A stretch of 64,000 nt of DNA, from NCBI GenBank assembly GCA_035654775.1, contig DASRWB010000068.1:1-64000 (forward strand). Reading direction: 5' to 3'. The stretch is from HKST-UBA85 sp035654775 (GTDB taxonomy: Bacteria; Bacteroidota; Bacteroidia; Flavobacteriales; Flavobacteriaceae). A program made the position numbers and the translations under genes. Shown one piece after another: positions 16,559-25,658 of the stretch. The notes below the pieces were generated by a model. The model was not told the DNA's origin, searched no databases, and was given only the letters and a program-made list of their open reading frames with translations. The first letter of the stretch is position 1. Each line of letters opens with the position of its first letter.

Positions 16559-17203
16559 ATGAAAGACTTAAGTAATTATAGAAAAAACTATACAAAAAGT
16601 GAACTTTTAGAAAGTAACGTTCCGGAAAATCCAATGGAATTGTTTCAAAAATGGTTTCACGAAGTGGACACTTATTATGAAGTAGATGAAACAAATGCAA
16701 TGACAGTAGCAACCATTGGTTTGGACGGATATCCTAAAAGCAGGGTAGTGCTGTTAAAAAAAATTACTTTTGAAGGATTTATTTTCTACACCAATTACCA
16801 TAGCGAAAAAGGCAAATCCATCTCAAAAAACCCTAAGGTGTGTTTATCTTTTTTCTGGCATGCCGCAGAGAGACAAATCATCATTAAAGGAAATGCAGAA
16901 AAGATAGCCGAAAACCTAAGTGATGGGTATTTTGAATCCAGACCTACAGGCAGTAAACTAGGCGCTATAGCATCCAATCAAAGTGAAGTAGTAGAAAGCA
17001 GAACTCAACTGGAAGCTACATTAAAAGCACTAGAAGAAAAATATAAAGGCAAAGAAATACCAAGACCCAAAAATTGGGGCGGCTATATAGTAAAACCGAT
17101 TTCTATTGAGTTTTGGCAAGGCAGACCTAACCGAATGCACGATAGACTACTTTATGAATTAGATTCAGATTTCAATTGGATAATTAAACGATTATCTCCA
17201 TGA
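16559..17203 (+). CDS. pdxH: Pyridoxamine 5'-phosphate oxidase
   Basis: FMN enzyme that oxidises pyridoxine or pyridoxamine 5'-phosphate to pyridoxal 5'-phosphate, the final step of vitamin B6 synthesis and salvage. The 214-residue protein has the usual length and landmarks: AMTVATIGLDGYPKSRVVLLK, FYTNYHSEKG, RPTGSKLGAIASNQS, WGGYIVKP and WQGRPNRMHDR, with the C terminus WIIKRLSP. The frame opens five codons earlier at a TTG, but ATG 16559 is preferred because it gives the standard N terminus. It follows rnz by 83 bp and is followed by an unusual perfect hairpin. Confidence 0.95.
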   Translation: MKDLSNYRKNYTKSELLESNVPENPMELFQKWFHEVDTYYEVDETNAMTVATIGLDGYPKSRVVLLKKITFEGFIFYTNYHSEKGKSISKNPKVCLSFFWHAAERQIIIKGNAEKIAENLSDGYFESRPTGSKLGAIASNQSEVVESRTQLEATLKALEEKYKGKEIPRPKNWGGYIVKPISIEFWQGRPNRMHDRLLYELDSDFNWIIKRLSP

Positions 17204-17207
17204 AATC

Positions 17208-17254
17208 ATCGTTGAAATACACAAAATTGAATTCAAAAAGTGTATTTCAACGAT
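17208..17254. repeat. Perfect 15-bp inverted repeat after pdxH
   Basis: Arms ATCGTTGAAATACAC (17208-17222) and GTGTATTTCAACGAT (17240-17254) match base for base. The 17-base loop contains its own palindrome TTGAATTCAA (17227-17236). It starts 4 bases after the pdxH stop. No T-run follows on either strand, so it is not a standard terminator; it could stabilise the mRNA 3' end, bind a protein, or be a remnant of a small repeat element. Confidence 0.75.
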
Positions 17255-17370
17255 TAAATGAATAAAAAATCGACAAAATGCATTCACTTTATCGATATTA
17301 ACATTTCTTTAACATTCTCTTTCCGTTAAGCTGTTAATTTTACAGAACCAAATCTAAAAATAGCTTAACC

Positions 17371-17865
17371 ATGAAAGCCTACAAACGCCCTTTGTTGCTT
17401 TTGCTTGTTGCAACTTTGTTTGTATCCTGTTCAACAGATAATATGGATGACGAACTTAACCGATATAATGATGAGATTGTTATTCCGGAAGCTAAAACTA
17501 TTGAAATTGAAATTTTGGAGTTGCTCAACAACTACAGAATTAGTCAAGGTTTAGCACCGCTCAACGCGATGCGCATCATAAAATCTCAAACCTTTAATCA
17601 TACCGATTATATGATAGAACGAAATGAAGTTTCTCATGATTACTTTTTTCAGCGCAAAAATTTTCTTACCGCAAATGCCGGAGCGATTAAGGTTTCGGAA
17701 AACGTAGCTTATGGGTATACATCGGCTCAGGCTGTAGTTAATGCATGGTTAAACAGTGATGGACATCGTAACATTATAGAAGGCGATTTCACAGATTTTG
17801 AGGTGTCAGCGGAGCTGGATGAAAATGGACACTGGTACTACACAAATATTTTCTTGAAAAAATAA
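17371..17865 (+). CDS. CAP-domain (SCP/PR-1, YkwD-type) lipoprotein
   Basis: A 164-residue secreted protein with a lipoprotein signal (LFVSC, Cys20). The rest is a CAP domain: ILELLNNYRISQGLAPL, HTDYMIERNEVSH, VSENVAYGYTSAQAVVNAW and SDGHRNIIEGDFTDFEVS, with the conserved His and Glu of the fold. Bacterial CAP proteins are extracellular; their activity is mostly unknown. It stands alone with a strong terminator behind it. The upstream region is AT-rich and contains TTTATCGAT-like boxes also seen before sixA. Confidence 0.88.
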   Translation: MKAYKRPLLLLLVATLFVSCSTDNMDDELNRYNDEIVIPEAKTIEIEILELLNNYRISQGLAPLNAMRIIKSQTFNHTDYMIERNEVSHDYFFQRKNFLTANAGAIKVSENVAYGYTSAQAVVNAWLNSDGHRNIIEGDFTDFEVSAELDENGHWYYTNIFLKK

Positions 17866-17898
17866 TAATAGCCCTTTTCGAATTAATTTTAAGTTTAT

Positions 17899-17933
17899 AT
17901 CCCGCTTCATTTTAGAAGCGGGATTTTATTTTT
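17899..17933 (+). terminator. Terminator of the CAP lipoprotein gene
   Basis: Perfect 10-bp stem ATCCCGCTTC (17899-17908) with GAAGCGGGAT (17915-17924), 6-base loop, then a T-rich tail. Confidence 0.88.
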
Positions 17934-18296
17934 ATCCTGCTACACTATTCTTTCTAAGTTTTTTTGACATATATAGATGCCAAAAAGCTAAGCTTAATCA
18001 GCACTTTGATTAGGTTCTTCTTTTTAATCGATACGGTTTCTATGAGGATATTTTTTGTATAATAAACCACTATAAACCTATACTCTTATAATATAACACT
18101 TAAGTAGTATATCAAATCCGATTAAAAGAACTAGTTCTCCTGCTGCATAAGCGTTTTAATGTAAGCACAAAGAGCTTTATGCCTCTTGGAAGGTTTAACC
18201 AAAGATAGCCGAATAAATACGTCACTTTATTTGGTTACCGGAAAAAACAGCGGGTTTCAATATCGAGATTCAATGTTGATTACTCAAAATTAAACT
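17934..18296. other. Intergenic stretch without recognised genes
   Basis: About 360 bases between two terminators. No frame longer than a few tens of codons, no tRNA and no known RNA pattern was found. It contains a small hairpin (TAATCA/TGATTA, 17995-18012) and a 12-base palindrome AGAACTAGTTCT (18127-18138). It could be the remains of a lost gene. Confidence 0.5.
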
Positions 18297-18328
18297 AAAA
18301 AAAAGACCACAAAATGTGGTCTTTTTTG
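18297..18328. terminator. Bidirectional terminator behind the surface-adhesin operon
   Basis: AAAAGACCAC (18301-18310) pairs with GTGGTCTTTT (18316-18325), A-run on the left and T-run on the right. It ends the leftward operon whose last stop codon is at 18352. Confidence 0.85.
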
Positions 18329-18351
18329 AGGGAAATAAGTAGTGGGTTATG

Positions 18352-20262
18352 TTAATTGCTGATAATTATAAATTTAGAACGTCTGTTTTCTTGGTGTTGT
18401 TCTTTCGTACACTTCACACCGTTTCCGCATTCGTTAACCAATTGTGTTTCGCCGTATCCTATGGCACTTTCTATTCGTTCAGGAGCAATGCCACGTGATA
18501 CTAAATAATCGCGTGTAGATTTTGCTCTTCTGTCAGAGAGTTTCATGTTGTATTTATCACTTCCACGGCTATCTGTGTGCGACTCAATTTTAATAACCAT
18601 ATCGGGATGTGCGCGCATTACACTTACAATATTTTCAAGCTCGTAAGCTGCGTCGGCACGAATATCCCATTTGTCAAAGTCAAAGAAAATAGGATTGATA
18701 ACAATTTCATCGCCTCTGATTAATGGCACCAGATTAAGATCCAGTATATTATTTTCTCCATTTTCAGTTCCGGTTACTAATTCGTCATAATTGTCTTTGT
18801 AATCTGTTTTTTCGGCTAAAACAGTATATTTAGTATTGCATTTGGCCTTAAATTCATAGCCTCCTAAAGAGTCTGAAGGCACTTCTTTGAGTATTTTACC
18901 TTCTTCGTTGATAAGTTTAACAGTTGCCATTTCAATAGGTTGCAGTGTAATGCTGTCTCGTATGGTTCCTTTGATTTTTTGTGCACATCCAATAAATCCA
19001 TAAATATCGTCACTGCCTTGGCCATTTTCTCTGTTTGAAGAGAAGTAGCCTAAATCTGTATCAGAGTTGATAAAGAATCCAAAGTCATCGTATCCGCTAT
19101 TAAATGGAGCACCTATATTTTCTACGGCAGAATTACCATTTTTCAGAAAATCAGATTTAAAAATATCCAAAAATCCTAAGTTAAGATAACTGTCTGAAGA
19201 AAAATAAAACGTACTGTCTTTAGCAACAAACGGGAACATTTCTTTGCCTTCACTGTTTATGGTTTCACCCAGATTTTCCGGTTCACCATAAGTACCATCA
19301 GCATTGATGGCCACGCGATAGATGTCTGTCTCGCCAAAACCACCTTCTCTGTCTGATACAAAATATAAATGTTTGTTATCCGGACTTAATGCCGGGTGAC
19401 CGTTAGAGAAAAGTTTATCATTAAAAGGCAATTCTTCAATATTTTGCCAGGTACTATCAATAAAACTGGCTTTGTAAATTTTTAAATGAGCCGTTCCGTC
19501 TCTATCGGTTTTTAATTTTTTTCCTTTGCTTACGTTGTCCCTGGTGAAATACATGGTCAGTCCATCGTTTGTGATGGCTACATTTGCTTCATGGAATTCA
19601 GTATTGATATCTTTAGCATTGATTTTTTTAGCTTCGCTAAAGGTGTTTTTTCCGTCAAGCTCTGTGATGTCTACTTCATAGATATCAAGGAAAGGTTCAC
19701 CGTTCCAGTCGTATACTTTACTTTTGGCGTCTCTGGCAGACGAGAAAATAAGCTTGTTGTCTTTTTCAAAAGCTCCAAAATCGGCATACTTTGAGTTGAA
19801 AGGTAAATTTTCAACAGTTACATAAATTTCGTCTGTATTAGAAAGTTGTTCATAAACTTCCAAATTATCATAATCTAATCCTGCAATCCGGTTATCGTTT
19901 GGTTTTAAAGCTTTAAACTTTTCCAGATACACAATAGCTTCTTCATAGTTGCCGTTTCCTCTTAAGGCCTGAGAGTATCTATAAAGATATTCAGGTTTAA
20001 TGTCAGCCTCATATTTTGCAATAGCTTCACCATACCATTCAGCCGATTTTTCGGAATTTGAATTGTTGTAGTAACAATCTCCTAATCGGGTTAAGGTATG
20101 CAAGCTGCTATCGCCTTTTTTCAATGCAATTCCATAAAACTCTGCGGCTTTTTGGTACGCGAAATCTTTATAAAATCTGTCAGCTACTCTTACTTCTTGT
20201 TTTTGGGCAAAAGAAGAAGCAAAACTTAAGGTTATTATTGCGAGTAATATTTTTGCTTTCAT
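18352..20262 (-). CDS. OmpA-family protein with TPR, PD40 and peptidoglycan-binding domains
   Basis: Envelope protein of 636 residues. After a signal peptide (1-19) come TPR-like helices (about 20-150), WD40-like PD40 beta-propeller repeats (about 170-420; LIFSSARD, MYFTRDN, LYFVSDREGGFGETDIYRV, YFSSNRENGQGSDDIYGF), a carboxypeptidase-regulatory-like domain (about 425-510; KIKGTIRDSITLQPIEMATV) and a C-terminal OmpA domain (about 525-636) with HTDSRGSDKYNMKLSDRRA, which binds peptidoglycan. This order is like PorE and related T9SS proteins. It is the last gene of a three-gene leftward operon, 12 bp after the PorP/SprF gene, and probably anchors that machine to the cell wall. Confidence 0.88.
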   Translation of the reverse strand: MKAKILLAIITLSFASSFAQKQEVRVADRFYKDFAYQKAAEFYGIALKKGDSSLHTLTRLGDCYYNNSNSEKSAEWYGEAIAKYEADIKPEYLYRYSQALRGNGNYEEAIVYLEKFKALKPNDNRIAGLDYDNLEVYEQLSNTDEIYVTVENLPFNSKYADFGAFEKDNKLIFSSARDAKSKVYDWNGEPFLDIYEVDITELDGKNTFSEAKKINAKDINTEFHEANVAITNDGLTMYFTRDNVSKGKKLKTDRDGTAHLKIYKASFIDSTWQNIEELPFNDKLFSNGHPALSPDNKHLYFVSDREGGFGETDIYRVAINADGTYGEPENLGETINSEGKEMFPFVAKDSTFYFSSDSYLNLGFLDIFKSDFLKNGNSAVENIGAPFNSGYDDFGFFINSDTDLGYFSSNRENGQGSDDIYGFIGCAQKIKGTIRDSITLQPIEMATVKLINEEGKILKEVPSDSLGGYEFKAKCNTKYTVLAEKTDYKDNYDELVTGTENGENNILDLNLVPLIRGDEIVINPIFFDFDKWDIRADAAYELENIVSVMRAHPDMVIKIESHTDSRGSDKYNMKLSDRRAKSTRDYLVSRGIAPERIESAIGYGETQLVNECGNGVKCTKEQHQENRRSKFIIISN

Positions 20263-20274
20263 AATGTAATTTTT

Positions 20275-21192
20275 TTAGAAGTATCTAGGTGATTTAACGC
20301 GCTGTTCTCTGAATAATTCGAACATTACTATAATTTCGTGGGTACCGTCGGTATAAGCATTTAAATCTGAAATGGGGTATTCATAAGCATAGCCTATACG
20401 AATTTGTTTTGATACCTGAAAGTCGGCTATAGCACCTACGGCTGCAGCAGATTCATTAATTCTATACGAACCGCCCAACCAGAACTTTTCATAGAATAAA
20501 AAGTTTGCTGTCAGGTCGTAAGAGATTGGAGCTCCATTGGTGGCTTTTATAAGAAAAGCAGGTTTAAATTTGGTGTTTTCACTTAAATCCAACACATAAC
20601 CTCCGGTAAAGTAGTAGCTTATTCTGTCTAAAGCTTCGTAACCATTATCACGGTTATGATTGGTTTTTAAGATTCTGGGAGTTGATAAACCCAGGTACCA
20701 TCTGTTAGTATGCCAGTATACTCCGGCACCAATGTTTGGACTCCATCGGTCTTCGATACCAAAAATATTGGGATCGTAACTTAAATCATTTCTAAACTGA
20801 CCATCCAGACTATACTGAGTGAAACCGGCTTTTAAACCAAAAGCTAATTTGCTTTCTTGTCCGGTTTGAATAGTATACGAGAAATCTCCGTATAGATAAG
20901 AGAAGTTTTCGTACCCCAGTTCATCTTTGATAAAAGATAGCCCAAGACCTATTTTCTCATTATTTAGCGGTGAATGAATGGAAAGGGTTTGTGTGCTGGG
21001 TGCACCTTCAATTCCAACCCATTGGCTTCTGTGTAAACCAACAATACTTAATGTTTCTCTACTCCCTGCATAGGCCGGGTTTATAGAAATAGTATTAAAC
21101 ATATATTGGGTAAACTGTGGTAGCTGCTGTGCTAAACCAACCGTACAACTTAATAATGCTAAAGCAATTATATGTTTTTTAATACGTTTCAT
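20275..21192 (-). CDS. PorP/SprF family type IX secretion membrane protein
   Basis: Outer-membrane barrel of 305 residues with a signal peptide (cut near residue 21) and the family opening LPQFTQYMFNTISINPAYAG, then RSQWVGIEGAPSTQTLS and repeated strands. In Flavobacterium johnsoniae, SprF is needed for secretion of the gliding adhesin SprB and is encoded beside it; members of this family are usually paired with one large CHU_C-ended protein. The same pairing holds here: the adhesin gene ends 11 bp upstream. It is therefore inferred to be the dedicated secretion partner of the 1484-residue protein. Confidence 0.9.
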   Translation of the reverse strand: MKRIKKHIIALALLSCTVGLAQQLPQFTQYMFNTISINPAYAGSRETLSIVGLHRSQWVGIEGAPSTQTLSIHSPLNNEKIGLGLSFIKDELGYENFSYLYGDFSYTIQTGQESKLAFGLKAGFTQYSLDGQFRNDLSYDPNIFGIEDRWSPNIGAGVYWHTNRWYLGLSTPRILKTNHNRDNGYEALDRISYYFTGGYVLDLSENTKFKPAFLIKATNGAPISYDLTANFLFYEKFWLGGSYRINESAAAVGAIADFQVSKQIRIGYAYEYPISDLNAYTDGTHEIIVMFELFREQRVKSPRYF

Positions 21193-21203
21193 AGGTTATA
21201 GTT

Positions 21204-24200
21204 TTATTTGGTTCCGAAGTAGATAGGGCCTGTAAAAGGAGCATATCCACTGTCTTTAAGTGTTACAATATAATAGTACGTTCCGTTAGGGACAGTATCT
21301 GCTCCTCCAATGGAAGATTTAGCTCTACCGCTCCAATCGTTTTGATAGTTTCTGGATTCGAATACCAAGGCGCCCCAACGGTTAAATATTTTAACATCAA
21401 TGGTGAAGCCACAGCCTTCAATTCCCGTTACTTCAAAATATTCATTATGAATATCTCCGTTAGGGGTTACCGCTTTAGAAATTACAACATCTTCCACACC
21501 ACAGGGTAACACAATACAGTTAATAATATCAATGGTTACTTCTGTTTTTTCTGAACAACCAAAATCATCAGTAATGGTATAGCTGAAAATATAGTCTACA
21601 TTTTCTTCCAGATTGATAGGGTCAAAAGTTCCATCGTTATTGATCGCTACATTATTGGATTCCACAACCCAGCTAACGTTTGGATCTACATCAGATAGAT
21701 AATCATTTAAGTCGATTATTCCGCCATCATTACATAAGCTATCACTTAACTGAACAAGGTTTGTGTTTGCGGTAACGGTTATCAATTGAGAAACTCCTGT
21801 TTGGTTTCCACATTCATCGGTGGCAGTCCATACTCTCTCAATGGTATCAGGAGTTGGATAGCTTTCAACTAATGTCACGGTAATGTTTGTTGAACAATTA
21901 TCCGCAAATATGGGCTCTTCAGGCTCCGGAATATCTGCACAAGAAACTTGACCGTTTTGTACGACAGATACTAGAATAGGTGCTGTTTGGTCACTACCGG
22001 TATAGGTAATGGATTCACCGGTTAAGGCATTTCCACAGGCGTCTACCACTTCATAGGTGTACACCAGTGTCCAGCTACAATCGTCTCCGGTTTGAGCAGT
22101 ATCGGTAAGGTTAACGGTAACGTCTCCGCCACAATTATCCGAATAGTTAGCTGCTATAGCAATTGGATCAAACGGAAAGTCTGTTTGGGCATCGGCAGCA
22201 CATACATCCGCATCAACAACTCCTTGAGGAGCTTGACCTGAAGGCATAGTTTGGTCGCTACCGGTATAGGTAATGGATTCACCGGTTAAGGCATTTCCAC
22301 AGGCGTCTACCACTTCATAGGTGTACACCAGTGTCCAGCTACAATCGTCTCCGGTTTGAGTAGTATCGGTAAGGTTAACGGTAACGTCTCCGCCACAATT
22401 ATCCGAATAGTTAACTGCTATAGCAATTGGATCAAACGGAAAGTCTGTTTGAGCATCGGCAGCACATACATCCGCATCAGCAACTCCTTGAGGAGCTTGA
22501 CCTGAAGGTGCAGTTGTATCTTCAATAGTAAAGGTAGCCGAAGTAGAGCTTGTATTTCCACATTCATCAGTAGCTGTAAAGGTCACAGTAGCTGAACCAG
22601 TAGCGCCGCAAAGGTCGCTTAATGCACTGTAGTCATTAGACCAGGTAATATCACCACAAGTATCTGAACTAATAGCACCACCGTTGTTGGCTAACCAATC
22701 ATTAAGGTCGGCTGTATTTCCACTGCCGTCACATTCTACCGTTAAGTCGTTGGCATCTGTATCTATCACAGGTGCAGTTGTATCTTCAATAGTAAAGGTA
22801 GCAGATGTAGAACTGGAGTTTCCACAAGCGTCAGTAGCCGTAAAAGTTACGGTAGCTGCACCAGTTGCCCCACAAAGGTCGCTTAGTGCGTTGAAGTCAT
22901 TAGACCAAGAAATAGCTGAACAATCATCTGTTCCAGTAGCACCACCGTTGTTGGCTAACCAGTCATTAAGGTCGGCGGTATTTCCGGCTCCATCGCATTC
23001 AACAGTTAAATCATTAGCATTAGTATCTATCACAGGTGCAGTTGTATCCTGAATAGCATAGGAAGCTGTTGTGGTAACAGAATTACCACATTCATCTGTA
23101 GCTGTAAAAATAACTTCTACAGGAGTTGAGCAATCAGAGGTAACACCACCATAATTATTTGTCCAGGTAATCGAACTGCAACTATCTATTGCAGAGGCAC
23201 CACCATTAGAATCAAGCCATGCTTGAATTTCACCATTATTCCCACTGCCATCACACTCTACAACAATATCATTAGCATCATTATCTATAACTGGAGCAAT
23301 AGTATCTTCAATAGTAAAGGTAGCCGAAGTAGAGCTTGTATTTCCACATTCATCCGTAGCGGTAAAGGTCACAGTAGCTGAACCAGTAGCGCCGCAAAGG
23401 TCGCTTAGTGCACTGTAGTCATTCGACCAGGTTACATCACCACAAGTATCCGAACTTGTTGCACCACCGTTGTTGGCTAACCAAGTATTAAGGTCGGCGA
23501 TATTTCCAGTACCGTCACATTCCACCGTTAAGTCGTTGGCATTAGTGTCAATTGTAGGTGGTATTAAGTCTCTTATGGTAAATAAAGCAGTTGTTGTATT
23601 AAAATTACCACATTCGTCTGTAGCGATGAATTGTACTAAATATTCAGCAGTAGCGCCACAATTGTCTGAGGAACTCAGTACGTTGTAACTCCAGGTTATA
23701 TCTGAACAAGAATCGGTAGCATTAGCACCGGCGTGAGAATCTAACCAAGATTGGTATTCATTTGTATTTCCACTACCGTCACATTGCACTGTTTGATCAG
23801 AAGCAACGGTTGTAATTGATGGGTTAGTTGTATCTTCAATAGTAAAGGTAGCTGAAGTAGTACTTGTGTTTCCACATTCGTCAGTAGCGGTAAAGGTTAC
23901 TGTAGCTGCACCAGTAGCGCCACAAAGGTCGCTTAGTGCACTGTAATCGTTGGACCAGGTTACATTACCACACGTATCCGAACTTGTTGCACCACCATTG
24001 TTAGCTAACCAAGTATTAAGGTCGGCTGTATTTCCACTGCCGTCACATTCCACCGTTAAATCGCTGGCTCCTGTATTTATGGTAGGAGGTGTATTATCTT
24101 CAATAGTAAAAGTAGCTGAAGTAGTGCTTGTATTTCCACATTCATCAGTAGCGGTAAAGGTTACTGTAGCTGAGCCTGTAGCCCCACAAAGATCACTTAA

Positions 24201-25658
24201 TGCGCTGTAATCATTGGACCAGGTTACATTACTGCAGTTATCTGTAGCTGTTGCACCACCGTTGTTGGCTAACCAAGCATTAAGGTCAGCTGTATTTCCA
24301 GCTCCGTCACATTCTACATTGCTGTTGCTGGCTGCAGTATTAATTGTAGGAGCAGTTGTGTCGTCTACTGTAATTGTTTGTGTAACATTTATTGAGTTAT
24401 TACAATCGTCGGTTACACTATATGTTCTTGTGATAATTTCCGGACAGGTTTGATTGTTTGAACTATCACTAACCCAAGCTACTGTTGGAGTTGATCCACT
24501 ATTGTCTGCTTCATCAGTTACAACAGAAATATCAGGAGCGGGCACTTCATCTATACATTCTACTGTGAGAGGAAGTGGGTTAGAGGCTGTAGGTGGAGTT
24601 GAATCACCTGCAGTTACAATTATACTTTCAGTTGCTGTACAACCGGCACTATCAGTTATTGTAACAGTGATTGTACCTTCACCGGCACCTGAATAAGAAA
24701 GTATGGTTGGAGGCGGTCCATTGGTACTTGTACTGGCTCCCGTAGTATTGGAGTCCACCGTAAAGGAATAAGGAGGAGTTCCACCACTTCCGGTAAATGA
24801 ACCGGAGCCATCATTTGCTGAACAAGAAGGGTTGGTACTGGTTGTATTAAGTTCTAATTCACTGGGGAAAATTAAAGTTTCCGTATATGGATAAGTATTT
24901 GTATTACCATTAATATCTACCACAGACAAAGAAGGGTTGTAGGGTCCTCCATTAATGTCATAAGAAATTATGGGTGATGAATCTGTGCCACCAACATAAG
25001 TGCCACCATCAAAATTCCAATTATAGGTATAAGGTGGTGTACCTCCAATGGTTGTAGATTCAAAAGTAACTAAAGCAGTATTTCCTGTGGTACAGGCAGT
25101 ATAATCGTACTGAACGGCCAATGGAGTTGAAACCAACAAATCATCAGGAAACTGACATTGAGATTGGCTGTAATCACTACAACTGTAGGGATCTCCTTCT
25201 TCAGGACCATTATTTGGTCCTGTACGCCAAACTACCATCACGTTTTCCAAAGTTAATTGTTCACCACAAATCCAGGTAAAAGGACCATATACTAAGCGTT
25301 GGGTGATTCCGCTGCTCGAGCTGGGTAGCGTTCCGAGATACTCGTTTATGAACAGCAAGTTTTCTCCAACCATTAAGTCAGCAAAAATACGCCCGTAATA
25401 GACATCAGAATTTCTGTTGCTGGAAATTTCGGCAATCATGTACACTTGTTGAGGTGTACCCGGAGTACAACTTGTATTGGTAAGTGGTGTTCCCGGCACA
25501 TCAGTAGCGCTTAGAAAAACACTTTCTATAGAAAAACTATTTGTTGTACATCCAAAACTACAATCTCTTAGGTCTTGTGCAGAAACAGTTGATGCTGCAA
25601 AAAAGAGTAACAGATACAGTAGTTTTTTTGAAAATTTAAAAATTGTATTTGTTTTCAT
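21204..25658 (-). CDS. Giant repeat adhesin with gliding-motility-associated C-terminal domain
   Basis: Secreted surface protein of 1484 residues. Signal peptide about 1-28; a region with PKD/SprB-like segments to about 350; one HYR-like unit (PPTASNPLPLTVECIDEVPA); seven HYR-like repeats of about 88 residues (about 435-1048), each with VECDG, ATVTFTATDECGN and SATFTIEDTT; two nearly identical 88-residue units (1049-1136 and 1137-1224) with the signature DADVCAADAQTDFPFDP; another HYR-like unit; and a CHU_C C-terminal domain (about 1390-1484; AVTPNGDIHNEYF, IFNRWGALVFES, NGTYYYIVTL), the type B T9SS export signal. Cysteine pairs in each repeat suggest disulfides. It heads the operon with its PorP/SprF partner. 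SprB-like motility or adhesion role is inference. Confidence 0.9.
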   Translation of the reverse strand: MKTNTIFKFSKKLLYLLLFFAASTVSAQDLRDCSFGCTTNSFSIESVFLSATDVPGTPLTNTSCTPGTPQQVYMIAEISSNRNSDVYYGRIFADLMVGENLLFINEYLGTLPSSSSGITQRLVYGPFTWICGEQLTLENVMVVWRTGPNNGPEEGDPYSCSDYSQSQCQFPDDLLVSTPLAVQYDYTACTTGNTALVTFESTTIGGTPPYTYNWNFDGGTYVGGTDSSPIISYDINGGPYNPSLSVVDINGNTNTYPYTETLIFPSELELNTTSTNPSCSANDGSGSFTGSGGTPPYSFTVDSNTTGASTSTNGPPPTILSYSGAGEGTITVTITDSAGCTATESIIVTAGDSTPPTASNPLPLTVECIDEVPAPDISVVTDEADNSGSTPTVAWVSDSSNNQTCPEIITRTYSVTDDCNNSINVTQTITVDDTTAPTINTAASNSNVECDGAGNTADLNAWLANNGGATATDNCSNVTWSNDYSALSDLCGATGSATVTFTATDECGNTSTTSATFTIEDNTPPTINTGASDLTVECDGSGNTADLNTWLANNGGATSSDTCGNVTWSNDYSALSDLCGATGAATVTFTATDECGNTSTTSATFTIEDTTNPSITTVASDQTVQCDGSGNTNEYQSWLDSHAGANATDSCSDITWSYNVLSSSDNCGATAEYLVQFIATDECGNFNTTTALFTIRDLIPPTIDTNANDLTVECDGTGNIADLNTWLANNGGATSSDTCGDVTWSNDYSALSDLCGATGSATVTFTATDECGNTSSTSATFTIEDTIAPVIDNDANDIVVECDGSGNNGEIQAWLDSNGGASAIDSCSSITWTNNYGGVTSDCSTPVEVIFTATDECGNSVTTTASYAIQDTTAPVIDTNANDLTVECDGAGNTADLNDWLANNGGATGTDDCSAISWSNDFNALSDLCGATGAATVTFTATDACGNSSSTSATFTIEDTTAPVIDTDANDLTVECDGSGNTADLNDWLANNGGAISSDTCGDITWSNDYSALSDLCGATGSATVTFTATDECGNTSSTSATFTIEDTTAPSGQAPQGVADADVCAADAQTDFPFDPIAIAVNYSDNCGGDVTVNLTDTTQTGDDCSWTLVYTYEVVDACGNALTGESITYTGSDQTMPSGQAPQGVVDADVCAADAQTDFPFDPIAIAANYSDNCGGDVTVNLTDTAQTGDDCSWTLVYTYEVVDACGNALTGESITYTGSDQTAPILVSVVQNGQVSCADIPEPEEPIFADNCSTNITVTLVESYPTPDTIERVWTATDECGNQTGVSQLITVTANTNLVQLSDSLCNDGGIIDLNDYLSDVDPNVSWVVESNNVAINNDGTFDPINLEENVDYIFSYTITDDFGCSEKTEVTIDIINCIVLPCGVEDVVISKAVTPNGDIHNEYFEVTGIEGCGFTIDVKIFNRWGALVFESRNYQNDWSGRAKSSIGGADTVPNGTYYYIVTLKDSGYAPFTGPIYFGTK
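21987..22514. repeat. Tandem 264-bp repeat, two copies, inside the adhesin gene
   Basis: Copy 1 is 21987-22250 and copy 2 is 22251-22514. By eye they differ at 8 of 264 positions, about 97% identity, much closer than the flanking HYR repeats. The unit is 88 codons and in frame, so gain or loss of copies changes protein length without frameshift. Confidence 0.9.
22515..24357. repeat. Seven diverged HYR-like repeats of about 260 bp
   Basis: Each unit encodes a VECDG start, a LANNGGA(T/I) helix, NDYSALSDLCGATG and TFTIEDTT end. Units 3 and 5 are the most diverged (QSWLDSHAGAN and QAWLDSNGGAS). The antisense frames over this block repeat too and give false ORFs. Confidence 0.85.

Noticed and set aside
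17934..18296. Possible insertion sequence remnant
   Set aside because: No transposase fragment, no terminal inverted repeats and no target duplication could be found; only a small hairpin and a 12-base palindrome.
22515..24357. Regular repeats that might suggest a CRISPR array
   Set aside because: Units of about 260 bp are in frame and coding, with no short palindromic repeats or unique spacers. No cas gene is in the window.
22684..24696. Several rightward open frames with LLANQ(S/V/A)LRSAVFP-like repeats
   Set aside because: They are the antisense of the HYR repeats of the adhesin gene; repeated sense codons give repeated antisense frames. No promoter or start signal supports them.
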